64,000 nucleotides of DNA from CAZQXD01 sp964597315 (lineage in GTDB: Bacteria; Pseudomonadota; Gammaproteobacteria; Competibacterales; Competibacteraceae): contig CAZQXD010000007.1 of NCBI GenBank assembly GCA_964597315.1, positions 1-64,000 on the forward strand, written 5' to 3'. This document shows positions 10,901-19,227 of the stretch, piece by piece. Both the position numbers and the translations under genes were made by a program. Below the pieces are notes generated by a model, which saw only the letters and a program-made list of their open reading frames with translations, had not been told where the DNA came from and did no database searches. How positions within the stretch are numbered: position 1 is the first letter of the stretch; each line of letters opens with the position of its first letter.

Positions 10901-11208
10901 TCTTCCAGGAGGTACTGGGCCGGGAGGCCCTGGGGGTGGAGGATAATTTCTTCGCCCTGGGAGGGCATTCCCTGCTGGCCACCCGGGTGTTGTCCCGGGT
11001 GCGGGACAGCCTGCGGGTGGACGTGCCCTTGCCGGCGTTTTTCAAGTTCGCCAGCGTGGCCGGGCTGGCCCTGACCGTGAAATCCCTGGACCCCCGGCCC
11101 GGCCAGGCGGAGAAGATCGCCACCGCCCTGGAAAAGCTCCAAAGCCTATCGGCGGAGGAGAAACAGCGCCTGCTGGCCCGCAAGCGGGGGGCGCAACCGC
11201 CCTCCTGA
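7942..11208 (+). CDS. NRPS module C-A(Leu)-PCP
   Basis: A single-module NRPS of 1088 residues. A short N-terminal segment leads into a condensation domain with HHAIADG near residue 166. The adenylation domain has YTSGSTGLPKG near 627 and NNYGPTENS; pocket residues aligned to GrsA read D-A-W-F-L-G-N-V-V-K, a well-known leucine code. The carrier domain motif is LGGHSLLA (Ser near 1008). The last 40 residues after the PCP are charged and helical (EKLQSLSAEEKQRLLARK), like C-terminal tails that dock to another NRPS. No thioesterase, reductase or terminal C domain is present, so release must depend on another protein. It overlaps the thioesterase gene by 4 nt, and the inferred line is polyketide-Gly-Leu. 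Confidence 0.95.
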   Translation: MNDLHDLKRRAKAGDRAALQALRDSGYFQRQRAERGWPASHGQRRMWVLSRLAHGPAYHIPLALALEGPLDAAALAAALDSLVDRHEALRTRFALVDGELRQFVDVAGIRLEQRDLSQETDPEAAARDQAQAHAAAPFDLERGPLLRAALLRLGTRRHVLLVNLHHAIADGASLGLLVAELAALYVGHPLPGPTGHYRDFAAWQNHWLAGPEAEAGRRDWRRRLADAPALDLPLDFPRPAVQDVTGGLVTQNLNRDSLDTLQALLPGTSRFMVLLALVKALLHRHGGQRDITVGCPVAGRDQPEWEGTVGCLVNTLALRDRLDGGESFRALLERVRSTALEGYRQQAVPFDVVVDDLGLERDLSRPPLFDVMVSLETGEAAPARLGEARLSAFGEGFPVAKFDLSFQFVDTPDGPRLDLIYAARLFRADTAQALARRLAMLADSAARDPEAAMDALGLLPGEERRRLEGHNATAVEYPFVPVMDPIRAQAARSPERPALSHGPDTLTYGELETRAKRLAHFLRRQGIGPETVVGVWLERGPDWLIALLAVLKAGGAYLPLDPACPSERLAWLLADADARLLLSHTALASDLDTGTPTVCLDALEEQAEAPTDPNLAVHPEQLAYLIYTSGSTGLPKGVAVSHRGLANLVAWHRRAFAVTEADHASQMANPAFDATVWELWPYLCAGARLSLVDETTAGTPEGLRDWLARRRITIGFVPTPLAEPLLGLDWPTGTALRVLLTGGDRLRRRPPEGLPFTLVNNYGPTENSVVTTSGSVDPHGAPPPDLGRPVDNHRVYILDKRLNLTPLGVAGELCVAGPGLARGYRDRPGRSAAAFVPNPFALTPGERLYRSGDLARWLPDGRIDYLGRLDQQLKVRGLRIEPGEIEHALAACPGVRDCVVTVRPGADGDDRLVAYLVADSPPDPSLLRDRLGQRLPQYLIPAAFVALDALPLTAHGKVDRAALPAPPDPAPSITPPRDALERVLAGIFQEVLGREALGVEDNFFALGGHSLLATRVLSRVRDSLRVDVPLPAFFKFASVAGLALTVKSLDPRPGQAEKIATALEKLQSLSAEEKQRLLARKRGAQPPS

Positions 11209-11241
11209 GGGCGACTATCCCTGTTGCAAGGAGACGGTACC

Positions 11242-11886
11242 ATGGTTCAATTGCTCGCCCTGAAAATCCTCGCGGCCACGGTGACCGCCGCAGCCCCCAC
11301 GGTGACCTTTCTGGGTCTGCGCTATCTGCACCGGCGCTGGAAGCTGACAGTGGCCCACGAACAGCATCAACAGACGGAGGAACTGGCTCGGCAAGGGGTG
11401 AAATTCGCCCAGCAGCAGTATAAAAACACCGGCGACCGCCAGACCGCCCGGCAACAAAAATTCGAGACGGCCCGGGCCCATGTGCTGCAAAACGCCGCCC
11501 GGCGCGGTCTGCCCCTGGACGAGGCCACTCTCAAGACCCTGATCGAGGACGAGGTGTTCCAGATCAAGCGCCGCTCCCCGGCGGCCATGGCGGCCACCGA
11601 GCCTGACGACCTGACCCGGATCGAAGGCATCGGTCCCAAAATCGCCAACCTGCTGATCAGTCAGGGTATCGGCAGGTATCAGCAACTGGCCGACGCTGAC
11701 CCAGAACGGCTACGGACCCTTTTGCGCCAGGCCGAATTGTATATGGTGGACCCGACCACCTGGCCGGAACAGGCCGCCTTGGCCGCCGCCGACCGTTGGG
11801 ATGAACTGGGCGCGTTGCAACAACAACTGGCCGGAGGCCGCCGTCCCGAGTCCGGCGACCGGCCACAAGAGGAAGCCGAACAATGA
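11242..11886 (+). CDS. Membrane-anchored holin-LLH-like protein fused to a helix-hairpin-helix domain
   Basis: About 214 residues. The ATG at 11242 is chosen because AAGGAG at 11228-11233 sits 8 nt upstream; an in-frame TTG at 11224 would lie upstream of this ribosome site. Residues 1-30 form one hydrophobic segment with a basic end (YLHRRWK). Residues 30-110 are a charged helical region resembling phage LL-H-type (superfamily 6) holins: a coiled stretch and a short module ending LDEATLKTLIEDEVF. Residues about 118-190 are a helix-hairpin-helix domain (LTRIEGIGPKIANLLISQGI) like those of HHH_5/DUF4332 proteins, often involved in DNA contact. The next gene encodes a shorter paralogue and overlaps by 4 nt (ATGA). 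The gene begins 33 nt after the NRPS stop on the same strand and may be co-transcribed, but its role is unknown. Confidence 0.75.
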   Translation: MVQLLALKILAATVTAAAPTVTFLGLRYLHRRWKLTVAHEQHQQTEELARQGVKFAQQQYKNTGDRQTARQQKFETARAHVLQNAARRGLPLDEATLKTLIEDEVFQIKRRSPAAMAATEPDDLTRIEGIGPKIANLLISQGIGRYQQLADADPERLRTLLRQAELYMVDPTTWPEQAALAAADRWDELGALQQQLAGGRRPESGDRPQEEAEQ

Positions 11887-12233
11887 TCCAGGTACTCGCC
11901 ATCAAGGTGTTGGCCGTCACCGTGTCGGTGGCGGGACCGCTGTTTTCCTTTATGACCGTGCGTTATCTGAACAACCGCTGGCGACTGAACCTGTCCGAGG
12001 AAGAACAGCGGCAGTTATCCGGGCTAGCTCGGGAAGGGGTGCAGTCCGCTGAACAACAGTACAAACACGCCAAACGGGGTCAGGCCAGCCAGGAAAAATA
12101 CCAATCCGCCCGCGCCCATCTGCGACGGGCGGCGGCCCAGCGGGGCATTGACCTGGATGAGAAAACAACGCGGGCGCTGATCGAGGAAAGCGTATACAAA
12201 GTCAATTACGAGGAACCGGGTAAACTTGAATGA
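11883..12233 (+). CDS. Small holin-LLH-like membrane protein, paralogue of the preceding gene
   Basis: 116 residues, starting at ATG 11883 inside the stop of the previous gene. It repeats the plan of its neighbour without the helix-hairpin-helix part: an N-terminal hydrophobic segment (about 1-28, ending YLNNRW), then a charged coiled region (EEEQRQLSGLAREGVQSAEQQYKHAK), then LDEKTTRALIEESVYKVN. The shared signatures are RYL(H/N)xRW, AREGVQ/ARQGVK, EQQYK/QQQYK, ARAH and the LDE-T-(K/R)-LIE ending. This points to a tandem duplication. LL-H-type holins are phage lysis proteins, but no other phage gene lies nearby, so a lysis role is doubtful. The stop codon lies inside the left arm of a palindromic repeat. 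Confidence 0.7.
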   Translation: MIQVLAIKVLAVTVSVAGPLFSFMTVRYLNNRWRLNLSEEEQRQLSGLAREGVQSAEQQYKHAKRGQASQEKYQSARAHLRRAAAQRGIDLDEKTTRALIEESVYKVNYEEPGKLE

Positions 12234-12312
12234 TGCGGTTCGCGCCTCACCGCATCCTACCGCAACATGTTGATAGTTGTAGGATGTGGTGAGCTTCGCG
12301 AACCGCATCATT
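12229..12312. repeat. 84-bp palindromic REP/MITE-like element
   Basis: The arms TGATGCGGTTCGCG (12231-12244) and CGCGAACCGCATCA (12297-12310) are exact reverse complements. Inner arms CTCACCGCATCCTAC and GTAGGATGTGGTGAG also pair apart from one G-T pair, leaving a small loop around 12262-12280. The element fills the gap between convergent genes and supplies the stop codon of the upstream gene. Similar palindromes are dispersed in many gammaproteobacterial genomes. It could end transcription from both sides. Confidence 0.75.
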
Positions 12313-12316
12313 GCCC

Positions 12317-12544
12317 TCAATCCGGCTCCGGGGCGTAATACACTTCAAAGGCGATGGGCTTGGTGTTCACGTCGGCCCGCATGGCGTGGGATTCCAGTTC
12401 CACCACCTGCTGGCAGGCGCGGATCACCGCTTCTTCCATGGCCTCCAGGGTCTCCCCACGGCCTATCACGCCGGGCATTTCCTTGACCCGGCCCACGAAA
12501 CCGCCGTCGGTGTTCCAGTATTCCAGGGTGTAATGGCGTTGCAT
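12317..12544 (-). CDS. HicB-like (UPF0150) small protein, no HicA partner
   Basis: 75 residues with the partial RNase H-like fold of HicB antitoxins: an N-terminal YTLEYWNTDGGFVGRVKEMPG strand region, then GRGETLEAMEEAVIRA, which matches the family signature. AAGGAG precedes the ATG. The usual HicA toxin (a dsRBD-like protein of about 60 residues) is not encoded on either side: edd lies 11 nt upstream on the same strand and a palindrome lies downstream. It is therefore an orphan antitoxin-like protein or a HicB-fold protein with another job. It is probably co-transcribed as the distal gene after edd. Confidence 0.75.
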   Translation of the reverse strand: MQRHYTLEYWNTDGGFVGRVKEMPGVIGRGETLEAMEEAVIRACQQVVELESHAMRADVNTKPIAFEVYYAPEPD

Positions 12545-12555
12545 GGGCGTTCTCC

Positions 12556-14445
<1,890 letters not shown>

Positions 14446-14625
14446 ACCCGTGTTACACCTCATGATGGCGAATGGTGAGACATTTCGACTTAGAACAAGA
14501 ATAGTGGTTTTTGGGGGAATCTCCCGGCGGATTTAGGGAATGCTAGCTCTATTGACCCATTTCCCCATCGAACTCCCGGGCGGGGTCCGGTTTCCAAACC
14601 CTTGGCGCCCATTCACAAGCAGACC

Positions 14626-15027
14626 ATGAACACCGTGCTGGCCTTTAAATTGCTCGACGAATCCCAACTGGACCAACAGCTGTCCAAGGATCGGGAGCGG
14701 TCCACCACCGACCCGACCCGCCCCCTGCGCTGCACCGCCTGCGGCCAGCCGGTCACCGATGCCGATCAGCGCACCGACCGGGGGGGCGCCCATACCCATT
14801 GCGTTACCAACCCCTTGGGTCTGGAATTCCGCATCGGCTGCTTCAGCAAGGCCCCGGGCTGCACCCTGATCGGCGAGGCCACTACCGAGCATACCTGGTT
14901 TGCCGACCATGCCTGGCGGATCGCCCTGTGCCGACGCTGCGGCACGCATCTGGGCTGGGGGTTTTCGGCCACCGGGGACGAGGGGTTCTTCGGCCTGATC
15001 TTGCAACGGCTGACTGAATCCCGTTGA
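14626..15027 (+). CDS. CULT-domain (bacterial cereblon-like) zinc protein
   Basis: 133 residues made almost entirely of a CULT domain, the fold of the thalidomide-binding part of eukaryotic cereblon and of the Magnetospirillum protein MsCI4. Zinc is bound by two CxxC pairs, here C36/C39 and C102/C105. The aromatic cage that binds cyclic imides is complete: W91, W97 and W111, with spacings of 6 and 14 residues, the same as W380/W386/W400 in human cereblon. The segment TEHTWFADHAW is very close to the human STEHSWFPGYAW. The natural bacterial ligand is unsettled; uridine and degraded C-terminal cyclic imides are suggested for the family. The gene stands alone, 57 nt upstream of an ABC exporter operon on the same strand. 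The ATG at 14626 is preferred over an upstream TTG. Confidence 0.88.
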   Translation: MNTVLAFKLLDESQLDQQLSKDRERSTTDPTRPLRCTACGQPVTDADQRTDRGGAHTHCVTNPLGLEFRIGCFSKAPGCTLIGEATTEHTWFADHAWRIALCRRCGTHLGWGFSATGDEGFFGLILQRLTESR

Positions 15028-15084
15028 CGATTCCCCCGGGCTTTGCATACTTTGCAGGCATACCCGCCACAGAAAGCCCTGGTC

Positions 15085-16008
15085 ATGACCCAACCGGTAA
15101 TCCAAGTCCAAGGATTGGTGAAACGCTACGGCGAGTATAAGGCCGTGGCCGGTGTGGACCTGGAGGTGCGAGCCGGGGAATTCTGGGGCCTGCTAGGGCC
15201 GAACGGCGCGGGCAAGACCACCCTGCTGCGGATGCTGATCGGCAATACCCCTCCCAGCGCCGGACGGCTGACGGTGCTGGGCCACCCGATCCCGGAACAG
15301 GCCACGGTCATGCGCCGACGCATTGGCGTGGTGCCCCAACAGGACAATCTGGACCCGGATTTCACGGTGGCCGAGAACCTACGCACCTATGGCGCCTATT
15401 TCGGCCTGACCGATCCCTGGCTGGACCAGCGGATCGGCGAGTTGCTGGCCTTTGCCTCCCTGGAGAGCAAACGGGACGCCCCCATCGACACCCTGTCCGG
15501 GGGCATGCGCCGACGCCTATCCCTGGTGCGGGCCTTGGTCAACGACCCGGAACTGCTGGTCCTGGACGAGCCGACCACCGGCCTGGACCCCCAGGCCCGC
15601 CAACTCATCTGGCAACGGCTGCGGGCCTTGCGCTCCCGGGGCATCACCCTGGTCCTGACCACCCATTACATGGAGGAGGCCCAGCGCCTATGCGACCGGG
15701 TGACGGTCATGGACCATGGCCGGATACTGGACTCGGACCCACCCCAGGCGTTGATCCGCCGCCATATCGAGGCCCAGGTGGTGGAGGTCTACGGCCCGGC
15801 GCTGGACGGCTGGCACCAGGACACTGGCGCCACCCTGGCCGACCGCTCCGAGCGGGTGGGCGAAACCCAGTTCTACTACGCCAACGACGAACGACCCCTG
15901 CTGGAGGCCCTGGGACGGCGGCCGGAGCTGACGTTCTTGCACCGCCCCGCCAATCTGGAGGATGTCTTTGTGAAACTCACCGGTCGGGAACTGCGGGAGG
16001 GTCAATAA
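15085..16008 (+). CDS. ABC transporter ATP-binding protein, NodI/DrrA type
   Basis: About 307 residues from the ATG at 15085 (MTQPVIQVQGLVKRYGEYKA). It has Walker A GPNGAGKTT near residue 39, signature LSGGMRRRL near 137, Walker B LLVLDEPTTGLD and the switch His in TTHYMEEA. The C-terminal extension of about 70 residues is typical of the DRA subfamily that powers ABC-2 exporters of lipid-linked oligosaccharides, polyketides or drugs. The stop (TAA 16006-16008) shares one base with the start of the permease gene, so the pair forms one complex. The substrate cannot be told from the sequence; export of the nearby polyketide-peptide product is possible, but the gene lies 4 kb away beyond opposite-strand genes. 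Confidence 0.93.
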   Translation: MTQPVIQVQGLVKRYGEYKAVAGVDLEVRAGEFWGLLGPNGAGKTTLLRMLIGNTPPSAGRLTVLGHPIPEQATVMRRRIGVVPQQDNLDPDFTVAENLRTYGAYFGLTDPWLDQRIGELLAFASLESKRDAPIDTLSGGMRRRLSLVRALVNDPELLVLDEPTTGLDPQARQLIWQRLRALRSRGITLVLTTHYMEEAQRLCDRVTVMDHGRILDSDPPQALIRRHIEAQVVEVYGPALDGWHQDTGATLADRSERVGETQFYYANDERPLLEALGRRPELTFLHRPANLEDVFVKLTGRELREGQ

Positions 16009-16781
16009 TGGAACGGCTACGGGACGCCAGCCCCCGCTGGCCGGCGGTGTGGCGGCGCAATTTCCTGGTCTGGAAGAAGCTGGCCGGGCCAGCCATCCTG
16101 GGCAATTTCGGAGAACCCCTGCTGTATCTGCTGGCCCTGGGCTACGGCCTAGGCAGCTTCGTGGGGGAGATGGGCCAGTTGCCCTATATCGTCTATCTGG
16201 CCTCGGGCATCGTGGTCTCCAGCGCCATGGTCACGGCCTCTTTCGAGGGCATGTATTCGGCCTATACCCGTATGGCCGTGCAACAAACCTGGGACGCCAT
16301 GCTGGCCACCCCCCTGGATGTACAGGATGTGGTGGTGGGAGAGGCGGCCTGGGCGGCCACCAAAAGCCTGTTCAGCAGTCTGGCCATACTGATCGTGGCC
16401 GCCCTGTTGGGGGCGGTGGCCGACTGGCGGGCGTTGCTGGCCTTGCCGGTGGTGCTGCTCACCGGGCTGTGCTTCGGGGCCATGGCCCTGGTTATCACCG
16501 CCTATGCCCGAAACTATGATTTTTTCCTCTATTACAACACCCTGGTGCTAACGCCGCTGCTGTTGGTGAGCGGGGTGTTCTTTCCCCTGGAGGGAATGCC
16601 GACCCTGATCCAGTGGTTGGTCCAACTGCTGCCCCTGGCTCACGCGGTGGAGTTAGTGCGGCCCCTGATGACCGGCGGCGCCCTCGATAACCCCCTGCTG
16701 CATCTGCTGGTGATCCTGGGTTATACCCTGGCGGCCTTGATGCTGGCGGTGCGGCTGTTGCGGCGGCGACTCACCGGCTGA
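16008..16781 (+). CDS. ABC-2 type transporter permease, NodJ type
   Basis: 257 residues with six predicted membrane helices (for example LLYLLALGYGLGSF, LAILIVAALLGAV, VVLLTGLCFGAMALVI and LLLVSGVFFPLEGMP). The SGVFFPLEGMP loop and the ENL-type C-terminal helices are typical of NodJ/DrrB permeases. It forms the membrane half of the exporter with the preceding ATPase gene, whose stop overlaps its ATG. A short GC-rich stretch with an inverted repeat follows. Confidence 0.93.
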   Translation: MERLRDASPRWPAVWRRNFLVWKKLAGPAILGNFGEPLLYLLALGYGLGSFVGEMGQLPYIVYLASGIVVSSAMVTASFEGMYSAYTRMAVQQTWDAMLATPLDVQDVVVGEAAWAATKSLFSSLAILIVAALLGAVADWRALLALPVVLLTGLCFGAMALVITAYARNYDFFLYYNTLVLTPLLLVSGVFFPLEGMPTLIQWLVQLLPLAHAVELVRPLMTGGALDNPLLHLLVILGYTLAALMLAVRLLRRRLTG

Positions 16782-16788
16782 GGCAAAA

Positions 16789-16911
16789 AACCCCTCTTCT
16801 GTCCGTGTCAATCCATTAACCCGATCATCCCGGGCCACGCCGGACTCTACTGGCAGAGTCGGCACTCCAATTCGCCGGGCCATACGATCCCGGCCAGAGG
16901 ACAGAGGGGTT
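16789..16911 (+). promoter_or_regulatory. Long-range inverted repeat pairing the ribosome site of the next gene
   Basis: AACCCCTCTTCTGTCC (16789-16804), just after the permease stop, is complementary, with a 3-nt bulge, to GGACAGAGGGGTT (16899-16911). The second arm contains the GAGGGG ribosome site 8 nt before the ATG at 16919. A smaller hairpin (GACTCT-AGAGTC, around 16842-16860) lies inside. If the arms pair in the mRNA, the ribosome site would be masked; the left arm could also act as part of a terminator for the ABC operon. Confidence 0.4.
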
Positions 16912-16918
16912 CATCATC

Positions 16919-17263
16919 ATGAGCGAGCAACATTCCACCGGTAGCCGACTTTTGGACAGATCCGGCCAAATCGTCAATTTGGGCTTGAAATTGAGCATTA
17001 TCACCGCTGTCGCCATGGGCGGCATGTATCTCTGGTCAGGAGATAAAAGCGGCTTTTCCAAGGTCAGCCAGCAGGCGATCGAGACCCCGCAACCGGGTTT
17101 CGCCAAAGTCAGCCAACAGGGCCATCCCGGGCAGGGCTTTTCCAGTCTTCAGGGCATCCCGACCGAAGCGTTGTCGGAACAGGAAAAAGAAGACGTTCAG
17201 GGTGAACGGCGTAGAGGGCAACGTGGTCTCAGCTATATCCCTCTGGGCGGTTGGCGGCGCTGA
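16919..17263 (+). CDS. Small single-pass membrane protein of unknown function
   Basis: 114 residues, not recognised as any family. One hydrophobic helix lies at about 20-40 (LGLKLSIITAVAMGGMYLW); the rest is polar. A motif is repeated in tandem: GFSKVSQQ (about 45-52) and GFAKVSQQ (about 61-68), pointing to an internal duplication. The C terminus is basic (GERRRGQRGLSY). GAGGGG lies 8 nt before the ATG but within a predicted stem. It is flanked by the ABC exporter on the same strand and a convergent beta-barrel gene. Confidence 0.6.
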   Translation: MSEQHSTGSRLLDRSGQIVNLGLKLSIITAVAMGGMYLWSGDKSGFSKVSQQAIETPQPGFAKVSQQGHPGQGFSSLQGIPTEALSEQEKEDVQGERRRGQRGLSYIPLGGWRR

Positions 17264-17337
17264 TCTGATTGTTGTCTTCCGTAATAACCGGGGCTGGTCC
17301 GATGACCAGCCCCATTGCTTTGTAGCGGCCGCCGGAT

Positions 17338-18435
17338 TCAGAAGGTATAGGGAATGCTCAACTGGAAAGTAAACCCCGGATCGCCGTTGAGACCAACGCT
17401 CAGTTTTGGTTCCAGATAAAGTTTTTTATTCAATTGGTAGGTCAGACCGAAATCCAGAAAAAACCGCTCCTCGGCCGGCAACTCTGCCTGTCGGAAACGG
17501 GTTCGGCTATTGAAAACGCTATTGAATGAAGTGCTTACCGATAGTTTGTCATTGAAGGCCAAGGCATAGCCCAGGCCCGCAGCCAGGCTGTGCCGGGGTT
17601 CCAGCTTGCCCAGGTCATCGCTTTCGCGGCTAAAGGTATGCAGATATTCCAGATCGGCATACAGGGCCGCCGGGTCGCTGCGCTTGACCAGAGACACGCC
17701 AACGCCCACACCGTAGGAACCTTCGCCGGTGGGTATTTTTCCCAGCACAGAGGCAATGACCTCCGGCCGACCCAAAGCTTCGCTCAGTAAGGTATGGCGC
17801 AGACCGATGATTCCATCGCCCAGTTCTGAACGCTCATCCAGGGTTTCGGTGGCGGCCCCCCGGTGCAGGGTCTCCTGCTCATAGACCCAGGGCAAGGTGG
17901 CGAACAGCTCCGTGCCTTTGCCCAACCCGTATTGCAGAGCCAGGTTGGTGGCGAAGAAATCCCGTTCCAGGGTAATCGGCGTCAGGTCGCCGACGGGACT
18001 CAGTTCGAACAGGTTGCGCTCGCTTCTACCGTAGATCAGATCCAGCTCCACGGTCCACTGTCCAGGTTCCAGCAACACCGCCTGTTCACGCAGAAATACA
18101 TCTCCGGCGCTGCCTGCTTCCGGCCGTTCCCCGATGGGTTCCGACCGTGCTGGAGGCGCCGACGCCGATGTCGCGCCGCGCCCCCTCACCGTCGCCAATT
18201 CCGACGTGGCCGTGCCCGCTAGCCAGTCCAGCACCGCCGTTCGGGAAAACCGCCAATGCCTACCCAGCCGACGCCCCGGTATTTGACCGGAGGCGGCCAA
18301 CCGACTCACTGCGTTCGGAGAGGTCCGCAACAAAGCCGCCGCCTGCTCCAAGGTCAACACCGCCGGATCGGCGGCGGCGCTCTGGGTAAGCTGAAGCATC
18401 ACGGCCAGGGAACCGGATAATAAACGCTTAACCAT
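17338..18435 (-). CDS. Exported outer-membrane beta-barrel protein with an N-terminal excisionase-type HTH
   Basis: 365 residues. The first about 22 residues form a signal peptide (LLSGSLAVMLQLTQSAAA). Residues about 25-72 are a winged-helix module like HTH_17/excisionase proteins (LTLEQAAALLRTSPNAVSRL, then IPGRRLGRHWRFSRTAVLDWL). A disordered Ala/Pro linker follows, then about 250 residues of alternating strands ending in an aromatic residue (FQLSIPYTF), like MetA-type/transporter outer-membrane barrels. A DNA-binding fold behind a signal peptide is unusual; in this setting it may bind a peptide or act as a periplasmic plug. The C39 peptidase gene ends 3 nt upstream, so the two are co-translated and likely work together at the cell envelope. 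Confidence 0.75.
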   Translation of the reverse strand: MVKRLLSGSLAVMLQLTQSAAADPAVLTLEQAAALLRTSPNAVSRLAASGQIPGRRLGRHWRFSRTAVLDWLAGTATSELATVRGRGATSASAPPARSEPIGERPEAGSAGDVFLREQAVLLEPGQWTVELDLIYGRSERNLFELSPVGDLTPITLERDFFATNLALQYGLGKGTELFATLPWVYEQETLHRGAATETLDERSELGDGIIGLRHTLLSEALGRPEVIASVLGKIPTGEGSYGVGVGVSLVKRSDPAALYADLEYLHTFSRESDDLGKLEPRHSLAAGLGYALAFNDKLSVSTSFNSVFNSRTRFRQAELPAEERFFLDFGLTYQLNKKLYLEPKLSVGLNGDPGFTFQLSIPYTF

Positions 18436-18438
18436 AGT

Positions 18439-19170
18439 TTATCTCCCGCGTGGGCGGATGGCCGTGGCCGGAAAACCCGGCTTCAGGAATTGGCGCACGG
18501 AGAGTAATTCAGGAGCGGGCAGATCCCCGGCAGGGGGCAACAGCAATACATCCCCGACACCATCGATTCGTTCCACCACGAACACAATGCCCTTGCCACT
18601 GCTCGGGTCCAGCCACATGTCCAAAAACCGATACAGGCGCTGGGTTTCATTGCCCAGTGAAGGGTCGGCCAGAAACGCCCGTCCGCCGCGCACGCCCTTG
18701 AGCACGGCAAAATGGTCATAGCCCTCTGGAGAGACGAACACGATTACCGGAACGCTCAGCCGGGCTAGGTACTCCGGCGCCAATCTGAAGGCTTGCGCCC
18801 GATAGCCCCTGGACTCCACGAAGCGCTGCATGTCCAGCAGAGACAGGCCCTTGTCCTCCCGCTTCTTGCGTTCTTCCGGGGACAGGTCTTCCAAGACAAA
18901 AGACAAAATCTCGGCCTCCCCCACCTTATCGCCCAAACCGTAGCTGAGCAGCGTGGCCAAGGCCGCAGCCCCGCAGGAATAATCTTCTTTTTGCTTGATG
19001 ACATTCCGATCCCGAAGGGTTTTAAACGAGGTTATCGAGACCGAGGACCGCGCCCCCGGTCCCAAATCCAAGGCAGCGGCGATGGCCTGGCCGGGCAGCA
19101 AGACCAGCATCAGCGGCAGCCAGGATCGGAGCCGATGGGGACAGCAGCGTCGAAACCGGGCGGCGGGCAT
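18439..19170 (-). CDS. Exported C39-family (papain-like) peptidase
   Basis: 243 residues from the ATG at 19170 (MPAARFRRCC), which has AGAGGTG upstream. An N-terminal basic-hydrophobic signal (LRSWLPLMLVLLPGQAIAA) directs export. The catalytic core follows family C39: Gln60 six residues before Cys66 in KEDYSCGAAALATLL, His in YDHFAVLKG, and Asp in LADPSLGN. C39 enzymes usually cleave double-glycine leaders while fused to ABC exporters; here the domain is free and exported, so it must act in the periplasm. It is coupled to the beta-barrel gene downstream and the golvesin-like gene 57 nt upstream. Substrate unknown. Confidence 0.85.
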   Translation of the reverse strand: MPAARFRRCCPHRLRSWLPLMLVLLPGQAIAAALDLGPGARSSVSITSFKTLRDRNVIKQKEDYSCGAAALATLLSYGLGDKVGEAEILSFVLEDLSPEERKKREDKGLSLLDMQRFVESRGYRAQAFRLAPEYLARLSVPVIVFVSPEGYDHFAVLKGVRGGRAFLADPSLGNETQRLYRFLDMWLDPSSGKGIVFVVERIDGVGDVLLLPPAGDLPAPELLSVRQFLKPGFPATAIRPRGR

Positions 19171-19227
19171 GGGGGACACCTCTGTTGTCAGAAACCATGA
19201 CAAAAGGGACGAACCCCGAGGGATTTT

